From Variovorax sp. 770b2 (GTDB taxonomy: Bacteria; Pseudomonadota; Gammaproteobacteria; Burkholderiales; Burkholderiaceae_C): DNA of 64,000 nt. The stretch covers positions 1,459,796 to 1,523,795 of the forward strand of contig NZ_FOXJ01000001.1 in the NCBI RefSeq assembly GCF_900115685.1, written 5' to 3'. A program made the position numbers and the translations under genes. The notes beneath the pieces are model-generated. The model was not told the DNA's origin, did not search any database, and was given only the letters and a program-made list of their open reading frames with translations. Position 1 is the stretch's first letter. Each line of letters starts with the position of its first letter. Shown here piece by piece: positions 17,611 to 26,676 of this stretch.

Positions 17611-18474
17611 CTAGGAGTGGCAGACAAAGCCATCCTTGAGCAACGTGATCTCGAACTGCAGGTTACCCGCCCGTGCACCGCGCGCCTTGGCCAGCGTGCC
17701 GTCGGCGCGCCATTGGCGCAGTGCTGCCGCCAGGTAATCGCGTGACACGCTATCGCCCTGCGGCAGGCGGATGGCTGCATCCGAGGGCGGACGCAGGTCG
17801 CTCTCCAGCGGCTTGTAGAACCGCCATTCCTCGTTCTGCATGAGCCGCTCGAGCACCTCGCCGTCCTCGGCGAGCGCTGCGCATTCACCGGCCATGAAGG
17901 CCGACGCCGCATGCACGGACGAAGGGTAGCTGCGTGGCTCGGCGCCGTAGCGCTGCGACACCGCGCCCGCATAGCCCGAGCCTTCGCCGACACACACGGT
18001 GGCACCGCGAAGCGCGGACGCCTCTTGCACCTTGCCGCGCCGCAGCGCGACCACGAGGCCTTGGCCGATGTCGTAGCTGCCGGGTGCGGCGGCGATGCCT
18101 TGCGCGGATTGCATGGGCACGCCGGCGACCAGCAGGTCGATGCGGCCTTCGCGCAGCGCGGCTTCTTGCGCGACCGCATCGAGCCCGACCAGTTCCAGGG
18201 GCACACCGAGCGAATCCGCCACTTGCCTTGCCAGCGTGGCGTCGAAGCCGTCGGGTTCGGGCGGCGTCGGCGCCTCGGGCGGGGCAGGGCGCGGGTAGCG
18301 CCGCACGCCGACGATGAGCTTGCCGCGTTCGATGGCGCGGGCGAGCACCGGGCCTTTCGGCAGGCTCGACAGCGAGGGCTTCGCGAAGACCCATGCGCCG
18401 CCGATGCCCGCGAGCGCCACGGCCACGGCCGCGGCAAGCGCCGCGCCTGCCAGCGCCAGCTTGCGTTCAGTCAT
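17611..18474 (-). CDS. Extracellular solute-binding protein, amino-acid (SBP_bac_3) type
   Basis: 287-aa protein with an N-terminal hydrophobic segment (about residues 8-30) acting as signal or membrane anchor, followed by a polar amino-acid binding-protein-like fold beginning ARAIERGKLIVGVRRYPRPAPP. The pattern LREGRIDLLVAGVPM fits the family. The start overlaps the stop of an SsuC-like permease by 8 bp, so it is coupled to that importer although the transporter already has an NMT1-type binding protein. It may be an alternative receptor or a sensor. Confidence 0.8.
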   Translation of the reverse strand: MTERKLALAGAALAAAVAVALAGIGGAWVFAKPSLSSLPKGPVLARAIERGKLIVGVRRYPRPAPPEAPTPPEPDGFDATLARQVADSLGVPLELVGLDAVAQEAALREGRIDLLVAGVPMQSAQGIAAAPGSYDIGQGLVVALRRGKVQEASALRGATVCVGEGSGYAGAVSQRYGAEPRSYPSSVHAASAFMAGECAALAEDGEVLERLMQNEEWRFYKPLESDLRPPSDAAIRLPQGDSVSRDYLAAALRQWRADGTLAKARGARAGNLQFEITLLKDGFVCHS

Positions 18475-19294
18475 CGAGGCTCAGCCCCTTGCGCCAGCGC
18501 AGCAGCCGCCGCTCCAGCAAGGCGAGCACGTAGTTGAGCAGCAGCCCGAGCACGGCCAGGAGCAGGATGCCGGCGTACATCGTCGGAATCTGGAAGGTCT
18601 CCTGCGAATTGAGCGTGAGAAAGCCCAGGCCCGAATGCGCGCCGATCATCTCAGCCGCGACCAGTGCGGTGATGCTGTAGGCCCCCGCCAGCCGCACGCC
18701 GGTGAAGATCGACGGCAGCGACGCCGGCAGCACCACCTTGAAGAAGATGAAGCGCTGCGACGCGCCCATCGACAGCGCCGAGTTGACGAGCAGGCGATCC
18801 ACCTGCTTCACGCCGCTCACCGTGCTCAGCAGCACCGGCCAGAACGAGGCCCAGAAGATGATCGCCACCTTCGAGAGCTCGCCGATGCCCAGGAACAGGA
18901 TGAACACCGGGAACAGCGCGAAGGCCGAGGTCTGGCGAAACAGCTGCAGCACCGGATCGACGATGGCTGCCAGCCGCTTCGAACTCCCGATCGAGAGGCC
19001 CAGCACCACGCCAAGGAAGCTCGCGAGCAGCAGGCCCCACAGCGAGCGCTGCAGGCTTGCGGCCAGGTGCTTCCAGAGCTGGCCGGTGTCCACGAGTTGC
19101 GCGATGCTCGCGATCACGGCGGAGGGCGGGCTGAGGTAGGCGTCGCTCACGATGCCCAGGCGCGGAAGCGCCTCCCACAGCGCCAGGAAGATCACGATGC
19201 CGATGCCGCGCTCGGCCACGCGGGCGAAGCCGCGCGCGAGCTTGATGAAGCGATGGGGCGTGCGCGCTGCGGGCGCGTCGAGTACGGCGCTCAT
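18467..19294 (-). CDS. ABC transporter permease, SsuC/TauC-like
   Basis: Inner-membrane permease, 275 aa, with six predicted helices and the EAA-type loop around GVKQVDRLLVNSALSMGAS. It matches the nitrate/sulfonate/taurine permease group in length and in the start of the core (LSPPSAVIASIAQLVDTG). Its start codon overlaps the stop of the ATPase gene (ATGA). Likely substrate is a sulfonate, nitrile, thiamine precursor or similar small compound; this is inferred from family only. Confidence 0.92.
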   Translation of the reverse strand: MSAVLDAPAARTPHRFIKLARGFARVAERGIGIVIFLALWEALPRLGIVSDAYLSPPSAVIASIAQLVDTGQLWKHLAASLQRSLWGLLLASFLGVVLGLSIGSSKRLAAIVDPVLQLFRQTSAFALFPVFILFLGIGELSKVAIIFWASFWPVLLSTVSGVKQVDRLLVNSALSMGASQRFIFFKVVLPASLPSIFTGVRLAGAYSITALVAAEMIGAHSGLGFLTLNSQETFQIPTMYAGILLLAVLGLLLNYVLALLERRLLRWRKGLSLDD

Positions 19295-20100
19295 GACACC
19301 ACACCTTCCAGCGAGCGCGGCCGCAGCCCGGCCTGCACTTCGTCCTTCAGCACTTCCCAAGCGCGCTGGCGCAGGGCTGCGAATTCGGCCGTGTGGCGAA
19401 TCTCCGCCGAGCGCGGGCGCGCGAGCGGGATGTCGATGATGGCCTTGATGCGACCGGGCCGCTGCGTCATCACCGCCACCCGGTCCGACAGATACACCGC
19501 CTCTTCGAGGCTGTGCGTGATGAAGACGATGGTCTTGCGGTACTGCTCCCAGATGCGCAGCAGCTCGCCCTGCAGGATCTCGCGCGTCTGCGCATCGAGC
19601 GCGGCGAAGGGCTCGTCCATCAGCAGCACGTCGGGCTTGTAGGCGAGCGAGCGGGCAATGGCCACGCGCTGCTTCATGCCGCCCGATATCTCGTGCGGGT
19701 AACGGTCGGCAAAGCCGTGCAGGCCGACCAGTTCGAGGTATTCGTGCGCGGTGCGGCGGCGCTCTGTCTTGCCGATGCCACGAATCTCCAGCCCGACCGC
19801 GATGTTGTCCAGCACCGAGAGCCACGGAAAAAGCGCGTAGCCCTGGAACACGACGCCCTGGTTGCGGTTGATGCCCGCGAGCGGCTGGCCGTTGATGGCG
19901 ATGCGCCCGCCGGTGCGTTCGGTGAGCCCGGCCAGGATGCCGAGGAACGTCGACTTGCCGCAGCCCGAGGGCCCGAGCACCGAGAGGAATTCGCCCTCGC
20001 GCACATCGAGGTCGAAGCCTTCGAGCACCCGGACGCGCTCGCTCGCGCCGCGCGCGGCGTAGTCCATCCGCACGTCGCGGGCCGAGATCTTGAGGCTCAT
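19291..20100 (-). CDS. ABC transporter ATP-binding protein, SsuB/TauB-like
   Basis: Cytoplasmic ATPase of the importer, 269 aa. Walker A is GPSGCGKST, the signature is ISGGMKQRVAIAR, Walker B is VLLMDEPFAALD, and the H-loop is FITHSLEEAVYLSDR. This combination (GGMKQR and FAALD) is characteristic of the sulfonate/nitrate/taurine class. It follows the binding protein gene by 12 bp. Confidence 0.94.
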   Translation of the reverse strand: MSLKISARDVRMDYAARGASERVRVLEGFDLDVREGEFLSVLGPSGCGKSTFLGILAGLTERTGGRIAINGQPLAGINRNQGVVFQGYALFPWLSVLDNIAVGLEIRGIGKTERRRTAHEYLELVGLHGFADRYPHEISGGMKQRVAIARSLAYKPDVLLMDEPFAALDAQTREILQGELLRIWEQYRKTIVFITHSLEEAVYLSDRVAVMTQRPGRIKAIIDIPLARPRSAEIRHTAEFAALRQRAWEVLKDEVQAGLRPRSLEGVVS

Positions 20101-20112
20101 GGCGCGCGCGGA

Positions 20113-21168
20113 TCAGGACTTCGCGGCCTGTTGCGCGAAGGGGTTGAATTCGTTGGTGTAGATGTCCTTCACCGCCACCTTGCCCGCGGCGAGCTTGCCC
20201 TCGGACTGCAGGATGTCGATGTAGTACTGGATCGGCGGCTCGGTCACCACCAGGTCGTCGACGTAGGCGTAGCGGTCGACGTTCTTCAGGTCCATGTTGA
20301 TGCGCTTGGCCACCAGCTTGCGCGCCTCTTCGGTGTTGGCGTTGACCCAGTTGCCGGCCTTGGCGAGCGCCGCGACCACGTCGCGCACCGCCTCGGGGTG
20401 CTGGCGGATGAACTGGCCGTGCGCGCTGTACGGCGCCATGCCGCCCAGGCCCCCATCGAGGTCGAAATCGCTCCACAGGCGCACCAGCGACCCGGCGTTG
20501 TCGGCGCGGCCCGAGAAGGGCGCGTGGATGATCGCCAGGTCGGTGTTGCCCGTCACCAGCGTCTGCTCGGCCTGCTCGTCGGGAATGACGACGAAGTTGA
20601 TCTTCGTCACGTCCACGTCGTGCTGGCGCAGGTACTTCTTGGTCACGAACTCGGCGCAGGCGCCGAAGCTGTTGAAGCCGATGGTCTTGCCTTCGAGGTC
20701 CTTGGGGTTGCGGATGCCCGAGTCCTTGCGGACGAAGTACTTCATGTGCGGCGCTTCCTGCAGCGTCTTGCCGCCCGCGGCCACCACCTTGAGGTCCGCA
20801 CCCGACGCAATGGCCGAGATCACCAGCGGCACCATGCGGCTGCCGAAATCGATCTCGCCCGTGCCCACGAGCGGAATGATCTGCGGCGCGGCGATCTTGC
20901 CGACGTACTCGGGGCGGGTGTTGGTGCCCTCGAAGTAGCCGAGCTCGTCGGCCAGGTAGATGAGGTCGAACGAGGGGTTGTTGGGGTACTTGAAGGCCAC
21001 CTTGTCGCCGGTCTTCTTCACCACGGCCGGGCCGCTGGCGGCGGCGGCCTTGCTGCCGTCTTCGCGGGAGCAGCCCGCGAGCGCCAGGCCGCCGATGGCG
21101 CCCAGCGATGCGAGGGTCTTGAGCGCCACGCGGCGCGAAGGAATGGAAGAGGGCGACTCGTTGGGCAT
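20113..21168 (-). CDS. ABC transporter substrate-binding lipoprotein, SsuA/NMT1-like
   Basis: 351-aa exported binding protein. An Arg-rich N-terminus with SRRVALKTLASLG precedes a lipobox LALAGC, so it may be exported by Tat or Sec and lipidated. The mature part shows the NMT1/SsuA pattern FKYPNNPSFDLIYLADELGYF and VGTGEIDFGSR. The ATG at 21168 is preceded by GGAG; a GTG six codons upstream is a weaker option. First gene of the importer operon. Substrate not determinable from sequence. Confidence 0.9.
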   Translation of the reverse strand: MPNESPSSIPSRRVALKTLASLGAIGGLALAGCSREDGSKAAAASGPAVVKKTGDKVAFKYPNNPSFDLIYLADELGYFEGTNTRPEYVGKIAAPQIIPLVGTGEIDFGSRMVPLVISAIASGADLKVVAAGGKTLQEAPHMKYFVRKDSGIRNPKDLEGKTIGFNSFGACAEFVTKKYLRQHDVDVTKINFVVIPDEQAEQTLVTGNTDLAIIHAPFSGRADNAGSLVRLWSDFDLDGGLGGMAPYSAHGQFIRQHPEAVRDVVAALAKAGNWVNANTEEARKLVAKRINMDLKNVDRYAYVDDLVVTEPPIQYYIDILQSEGKLAAGKVAVKDIYTNEFNPFAQQAAKS

Positions 21169-21320
21169 GACGGCGCGCTCCGGCACGGGAGCGGTGGGGC
21201 TGGTTGGGAAGCGACGATCCTAGAAAGCCCTGCCCGCGTCACCAACGAAGAAAACCGCGCATGCATATGCGCAAACACGCGGGCATCATGTCGCTCCCTT
21301 CCCACTCTCTTCCGCATTCC

Positions 21321-22361
21321 ATGACCTACCTTGCCGCCCCCGGGCGCTACGACGCCATTCCCTACCGCCGCGTCGGGCGCAGCGGGCTCGTGCTGCCCGC
21401 CATCTCGCTCGGCCTGTGGCACAACTTCGGCGACAGCACGCCCATCGACGTGCAGCGCAAGCTGCTGCGCACCGCCTTCGACCTGGGCATCAACCACTTC
21501 GACCTGGCCAACAACTACGGCCCGCCCTACGGCAGCGCCGAGACCAATTTCGGGCGCCTGCTGCGCGAGGACTTCAAGGCCTATCGCGACGAACTCATCA
21601 TCTCCAGCAAGGCCGGCTGGGACATGTGGCCCGGCCCGTACGGACAGGGCGGCGGCTCCCGCAAATACGTGCTCGCAAGTCTCGACCAGAGCCTGAAGCG
21701 CCTGGGCGTGGACTACGTCGACATCTTCTATTCGCACCGCTTCGATCCGCACACGCCGCTGGAAGAAACCGCCTCCGCGCTGGCCCAGGCCGTGCAGCAA
21801 GGCAAGGCGCTGTACATCGGCATCTCGTCGTACTCCGCCGGCAAGACGCGCGAGATCGCGGCGCTGCTGCGCGAGTGGAAGGTGCCGCTGCTCATTCACC
21901 AGCCGGCCTACAACCTGTTCAACCGCTGGATCGAGAAGGACCTGCTCGATGCCACCGGCGAACTCGGCGCGGGCGTGATCGCCTTCACGCCGCTCGCGCA
22001 GGGGTTGCTCACCGACAAGTACCTCCAGGGAATTCCGGCCGATGCGCGCATCAATCGGCCCGGCGGCGGCTCGCTCAAGCAAGAGCACCTGTCCGATGAC
22101 AACGTGGAACGCGCACGCGCGCTCAACGAGATCGCCAGGCGCCGCGGCCAGAGCCTCGCGCAGCTTGCGCTGACGTGGACGCTGCGCGATCCGCGCGTGA
22201 GCTCCGCGCTCATCGGCGCGAGCCGGCCCGAGCAGATCGTGGACAACGTCGCAGCGCTGCGCCACCCGCCGCTGAGCACCGAAGAGCTCGCGGAGATCGA
22301 CAAGTACGCGGTGGAAGGCGGCGTGAATCTCTGGGAAAAACCGTCGACCGACTTCGCCTGA
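21321..22361 (+). CDS. yghZ: Aldo/keto reductase, YghZ/L-glyceraldehyde 3-phosphate reductase type
   Basis: NADPH-dependent reductase, 346 aa, very similar in form to E. coli YghZ, which reduces L-glyceraldehyde 3-phosphate and methylglyoxal-type aldehydes. Recognised from YRRVGRSGLVLPAISLGLWH, the FDLANNYGPPYGSAETNFG active-site segment, SSKAGWDMWPGPYG and the C-terminal LIGASRPEQIVDN. Divergent from the SsuA-like gene by about 150 bp. Detoxification of reactive aldehydes is the expected role. Confidence 0.9.
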   Translation: MTYLAAPGRYDAIPYRRVGRSGLVLPAISLGLWHNFGDSTPIDVQRKLLRTAFDLGINHFDLANNYGPPYGSAETNFGRLLREDFKAYRDELIISSKAGWDMWPGPYGQGGGSRKYVLASLDQSLKRLGVDYVDIFYSHRFDPHTPLEETASALAQAVQQGKALYIGISSYSAGKTREIAALLREWKVPLLIHQPAYNLFNRWIEKDLLDATGELGAGVIAFTPLAQGLLTDKYLQGIPADARINRPGGGSLKQEHLSDDNVERARALNEIARRRGQSLAQLALTWTLRDPRVSSALIGASRPEQIVDNVAALRHPPLSTEELAEIDKYAVEGGVNLWEKPSTDFA

Positions 22362-22457
22362 ACGCGGTGGCCGCGCGCACGAATTCTTTCAGCGTAATAG
22401 CAGTCGCACACGTAATAGAAAGACCGCCAGAGCCCTTGCGCGGCGGCTTCTTTTAAA

Positions 22458-22517
22458 GATTTTTCGACCGGAAAAATCCCCTCGTCAGCTACAGTAACAA
22501 ATCGTGTTTCAAACGAT
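22458..22517. promoter_or_regulatory. Two inverted repeats upstream of the TOMM kinase gene
   Basis: GATTTTTC / GAAAAATC (22458-22478, 5-nt centre) is an AT-rich perfect repeat. It is followed by ATCGT-N7-ACGAT (22501-22517). Both lie in an AT-rich stretch between the YghZ-like gene and the kinase/cyclase gene and are candidates for operator or promoter elements of the TOMM island. The first could also act as a weak hairpin at the end of the reductase transcript. No sigma-70 boxes are clear. Confidence 0.4.
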
Positions 22518-22591
22518 GGTGTTGCGTGGCAATCCTTGTTGCGGCGACCGTCGGATGGCGTTTGCCGATCAACAAGAAGATGGGGGCTGAA

Positions 22592-25500
22592 ATGCAGGAC
22601 GCCGTCATTGGCCTCGGTGACGCAACCGAAGGGGTCGCACAGCACATTCCCGGCTACGACTTGCTGGACGTGCTGGGCGCGGGCGGCTACGGCACGGTCT
22701 ATCGCGCGATGCAGCGCCACACGGGCACCGTCGTCGCCGTGAAGGTCGTGAAGGTGCAGGACGGCCAGCAGCGCGTCGCGCGCTTTCACCGCGAGACCAG
22801 GCTCTGCGCCGCGCTGCATCACCCGCACATCGTGCAGTTGCTGGACAAGGGCGAGCAGGGCGACTGCGTGTACGGCGTCTTCGAATACGTGCCCGGGGAA
22901 ACGCTGCGCAGCCTGGTGCGGCGCAGAGGCTCGCTGACCGCGACGGAAACCGGGCACCTCATGGCCGAGGTGCTCGATGCGCTGGACTGCGCGCACCGCG
23001 CCGGCATCGTGCACCGCGACTTGAAGCCCGACAACGTGATGGTCACCTTCACCGGCGCGATGCCGCATGCGAAGGTGCTGGACTTCGGCATCAGCACCGT
23101 GATCCCGCTGCACAAGGGCCTTCAGTTTCCAACGCTCACGATGGCCGAGGAGTGCCTGGGCACGCCGTCGTACACGGCGCCCGAGCAACTGCGCGGCGAG
23201 CCACCCAGCGTGCGCTCGGACCTCTATGCCTGGGGATTGATGTTTCTCGAATGCCTGACGGGCGCACCCGCCGTGCGCGGCGAATCGACCGCCGAGATCT
23301 TTCACCAGCAACTCAGTCCGCTGGAGGTGCCGCTTCCGGCGGAAATCGCCGCGCATCCCGTGGCGGCGCTCCTGCGGCATGCGCTCAAGAAGAAGGCCGA
23401 CGAGCGTTGCGGCTCGGCGGCCACGCTGCTGGCCGAACTCGGGCGGCTGCGGCTGGACAACCTCGTGGGCGCGCTGCGGTCCGCGCAGCAACAACAACAG
23501 CTGCACAACGATCCGCTCACGCGCACCGCGGCTTCGCCCCGGGCCTTCTCCGAGAAACGGCAACTGACGGTGCTGTGCTGCAGCGTCGCGGTCTGGCCCG
23601 ATGCCGGGGAGGGCGAAGACAGCGAAAACGGCGAGGACGGTGAAGGCGCCGTGCCCCCGTCGGACATCGAGAAACTGGAACTGCTGCAGCGCGAGGAACT
23701 CGGCCGCTTCTCCGACGTGGCCACGCGGCGCGGCGGCCTGCTGGCGGGCACGCTGGGCGACCGGATGATCGTGCTCTTCGGCTATCCGCATGCGAGCGAC
23801 ACCGACGCGCGGCAGGCGAGCATGACCGCGCTGGAGCTCACGGCCCTCGGGCACAGCCGGGCCGAGGCCATCCGCCAGGCGCACGGCGCGCACCTGGGCA
23901 TCCGCATGGGCATGCACACCGGCATGGCCGTGGTGGCCGCGGGCGAGATTCCCTCGGGCCATGCCGTGAGCGTCGCGATGCGCCTGGAAGGCGTGGCCGA
24001 CATGGGGACGCTGCTGGCCAGCGAGAGCAGCTACCGCCTGCTGTCGCGCCACGCGCATTTCGATGCGGCCGGCAGCGTGAGCCTGCCGGGGCAATCGGCC
24101 GGCATCCAGACCTACCGGCTCAACCCGCAGAGGCCGTCCTTCTCGCCGCCCATCGCCGTTGCGGGCGCATTGGGCCACCGGTGCATCGGGCGCGACCCGG
24201 AACTCGAGCTGCTGCGCACCCAGTGGGCCGAGGCCTGCCAAGGCCAGGGGCGGGCGGTGTGGATTCGCGGCGAGCCGGGCATCGGCAAGTCCTGCCTCGT
24301 CGACGTGCTGCGCGAGCACGTGGCACAGGAGGGCCGAAGGTCCGTGGGCGCGCAGTGCCAGCCCGAACACCAGAACAACGCGCTGACGCCGTTTCTCTCG
24401 CTGCTGCGCCAGCAGCTCGATGCAGTACCAAGTGCGTCGCCAGACAGCCGCCGCGATCGCCTGCAAGAGGCGTTGCAGGCCGCCGGCTGCGATGCCCAGG
24501 CCGTGGTCCCCATCTTCTGCGCGTGGCTGTCGCTGCCGCTGGGTGCGCACGAAGCGAGCCAGATGTCGCCCGCGATGCAGAAGGCGCTGCTGCTGCAATC
24601 GACCGCGCAATGGCTGCTGCATATGGCCGCGACGTCGCCGCTGCTGCTGGTGGTCGAAGACGTGCATTGGGCCGATCCGACGAGCGTCGAGTTTCTCGAA
24701 AGCCTGGTCGCGCAACTCGTGGACCAGCGCGTGCTGCTCGTGCTGACCGCGCGGCCCGAATGGACCAAGCCGCCGGGCCTCGCGGCCGAGTGCATCGAGG
24801 TGCGAAGGCTCGATGATGCACAGGCCACCCAGCTGGCCCGCCAGGTGCTCGCGCCGAGGACGGTCGATGCCGCGGTGGTCCGCAACATCGTCGCGCGCAC
24901 CGACGGCGTGCCGCTCTTCGTGGAAGAGATGGCGCGCATGCTGCTGGACACCTACCTGGTGGAGGTCGACGGCACCTGGGTCTTCAAGGACGCGGTGCAG
25001 CCGGCGGCCATTCCCGTCACGCTGCGCGATTCGCTGGTCAGCCGCTTCGACCGGCTCGGCGCGGCCAAGAGCCTGCTCCAGCTGGCCGCCACCGTCGGGC
25101 GGCAGTTCGATGCGGAACTGCTGTCCGCCTGCTCGGGCAGGAGCCGCGAGTCGGTGGACTGGGAGTTGCGGGCCCTGCGCGAGGCCGGGCTCGTCATGCC
25201 GGCCGAGGCCTCCGCCGCGGAGAGCGGCGCCTTCACCTTCCGGCATGCGCTGATCCGCGACACCGCCTACGAATGCATGCTGGTCGCGCAGCGCCGCCAG
25301 CAGCACGAGCGGGTGGCGCAGACGTTGATGCGCCGCTACCCGCAGCGCGTGGCCAGCGAACCCGGCAGCGTCGCGCAGCACTGGGCGGAGGCGGGCGATC
25401 ACGCGCAGGCGGTCGCGCATGCGGTGCGGCAGTTGCGCCTCACGCAGCATCGCTCGCTCAACGACGAAACCATCGCCTATGCGCAGCACATCGACGGCTG

Positions 25501-26659
25501 GGTCGCGCGGCTGGAGGGCAATGCGCAGCGCGAGGCCCGGCTCGACGTGAACAGCTACGTCACGCAGGCGATGATGAACAAGCACGGCTGGGCCCATGCG
25601 CAGGTGGTGGACCGCATCGCGCTGTCGCAGGAACTGCTGAACGACACCGTGGCGCGCGAGAAGCAGGTGCAGCACCTGTGGACCATGATCACCTTCCACC
25701 ACGTCGCGAGCAACCGCGACGAGGTGCGGCGGCTGAGCCACCGGCTGCTGGGCCACGCGCGGCAGCAGGAGGACAAGGGCGTGTACGTCGCCGCGCAGAC
25801 CTACCTGGGCCTGGCGCATTATTCCGATGGCCGCTTCGCCGTGGCCGAGGTGTCGCTCTCGGACGCCATCGATTGCTACAGCCCCGAGGCGCATGCGCAC
25901 CATGCGGCCGAATTCGGTTTCGACACGCGCGTGTGGGCGACCACGGGGCGCTCGCTGGTGCGCTGGTTCTCCGGCCACGACGAGGCCGCGCGCGCCGATG
26001 CCGCGCAGGCCGTGCAGTGGGCCCGCGAGATGTCGCACATTCCCTCGCTGAGCATGGCGCTGCTCTACCAGAGCCTGGGCCACCAGGCGCGCGGCGACCG
26101 GGCGGCGGCGCTCGCGAGCACGACCGAACTGCTGGACATCACCGCGCGCTACGGCCTCCCGGCGTTCCAGGGCTATGCGGACATCATCCGCTGCTGGTCG
26201 ACCGGCGACCTGGCGGACATCGCCCGGGCCGACGGCACCGTGCAGGCGCTGTGGAACATGGGGTGCCGCTACTGCCAGACCTACTACCGCGCCTTCGCAG
26301 CCGAGACCCTTGCGAGCCACCAGCGATGGGCCGAGGCGATCGCGCGGATCGACGACTGCCTGCAGCTGGTGGCGCAGCTCAACGAGGGGCTCTACAGCGC
26401 CGAGCTGCACCTGAAGAAGGCCCGCTACCTGCTGGGCGCGGGCGGCGACCGCGCCACCGCGATCCAGTGCCTCTCGCGCGCGGCCGCGCTGGCGCGCGAG
26501 GGCGGCAAGCACCGCACCGAGTCCGATGCGCTGGCCACGCTGCAGGCCCTGGAGGCCTCGGCGCGGGCGCGCCACGACGTCACCGAACGCCTGAAAGATC
26601 TGGCCGCGATGCGGCCGGAGTTGTCCCCGCGCAAGCGACCGCCTGCGCACTTTTCTTGA
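22592..26659 (+). CDS. TOMM-system Ser/Thr kinase / cyclase-like / AAA ATPase fusion regulator
   Basis: 1355-aa signalling protein. In order it has a Ser/Thr kinase domain (about 20-270; GAGGYG P-loop, Lys in VAVKVV, HRDLKPDN at ~141, DFG at ~164), a class III nucleotide cyclase-like domain (about 320-510; RQLTVLCC, GDRMIVLFGYP, MHTGMAVV), an AAA ATPase (about 530-800; Walker A RGEPGIGKS, Walker B LLLVVEDVHWAD), and a long helical TPR-like C-terminus. The kinase/cyclase fusion is a known marker of TOMM clusters. In the cyclase the first metal-binding Asp position reads CCSV, so catalysis is doubtful. Starts at GTG 22526 or ATG 22580 are also possible; 22592 was preferred for its G-rich ribosome-binding site. 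It precedes the precursor gene by 17 bp. Confidence 0.88.
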   Translation: MQDAVIGLGDATEGVAQHIPGYDLLDVLGAGGYGTVYRAMQRHTGTVVAVKVVKVQDGQQRVARFHRETRLCAALHHPHIVQLLDKGEQGDCVYGVFEYVPGETLRSLVRRRGSLTATETGHLMAEVLDALDCAHRAGIVHRDLKPDNVMVTFTGAMPHAKVLDFGISTVIPLHKGLQFPTLTMAEECLGTPSYTAPEQLRGEPPSVRSDLYAWGLMFLECLTGAPAVRGESTAEIFHQQLSPLEVPLPAEIAAHPVAALLRHALKKKADERCGSAATLLAELGRLRLDNLVGALRSAQQQQQLHNDPLTRTAASPRAFSEKRQLTVLCCSVAVWPDAGEGEDSENGEDGEGAVPPSDIEKLELLQREELGRFSDVATRRGGLLAGTLGDRMIVLFGYPHASDTDARQASMTALELTALGHSRAEAIRQAHGAHLGIRMGMHTGMAVVAAGEIPSGHAVSVAMRLEGVADMGTLLASESSYRLLSRHAHFDAAGSVSLPGQSAGIQTYRLNPQRPSFSPPIAVAGALGHRCIGRDPELELLRTQWAEACQGQGRAVWIRGEPGIGKSCLVDVLREHVAQEGRRSVGAQCQPEHQNNALTPFLSLLRQQLDAVPSASPDSRRDRLQEALQAAGCDAQAVVPIFCAWLSLPLGAHEASQMSPAMQKALLLQSTAQWLLHMAATSPLLLVVEDVHWADPTSVEFLESLVAQLVDQRVLLVLTARPEWTKPPGLAAECIEVRRLDDAQATQLARQVLAPRTVDAAVVRNIVARTDGVPLFVEEMARMLLDTYLVEVDGTWVFKDAVQPAAIPVTLRDSLVSRFDRLGAAKSLLQLAATVGRQFDAELLSACSGRSRESVDWELRALREAGLVMPAEASAAESGAFTFRHALIRDTAYECMLVAQRRQQHERVAQTLMRRYPQRVASEPGSVAQHWAEAGDHAQAVAHAVRQLRLTQHRSLNDETIAYAQHIDGWVARLEGNAQREARLDVNSYVTQAMMNKHGWAHAQVVDRIALSQELLNDTVAREKQVQHLWTMITFHHVASNRDEVRRLSHRLLGHARQQEDKGVYVAAQTYLGLAHYSDGRFAVAEVSLSDAIDCYSPEAHAHHAAEFGFDTRVWATTGRSLVRWFSGHDEAARADAAQAVQWAREMSHIPSLSMALLYQSLGHQARGDRAAALASTTELLDITARYGLPAFQGYADIIRCWSTGDLADIARADGTVQALWNMGCRYCQTYYRAFAAETLASHQRWAEAIARIDDCLQLVAQLNEGLYSAELHLKKARYLLGAGGDRATAIQCLSRAAALAREGGKHRTESDALATLQALEASARARHDVTERLKDLAAMRPELSPRKRPPAHFS

Positions 26660-26676
26660 ACAAGGAAGAAGTCATC

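Noticed and set aside
21908..26650. A 1580-aa open frame on the minus strand opposite the kinase gene
   Set aside because: Composition is Arg/His/Gln-rich nonsense typical of GC-rich antisense frames, with no domains; the plus-strand kinase/AAA protein has clear motifs over the whole length.
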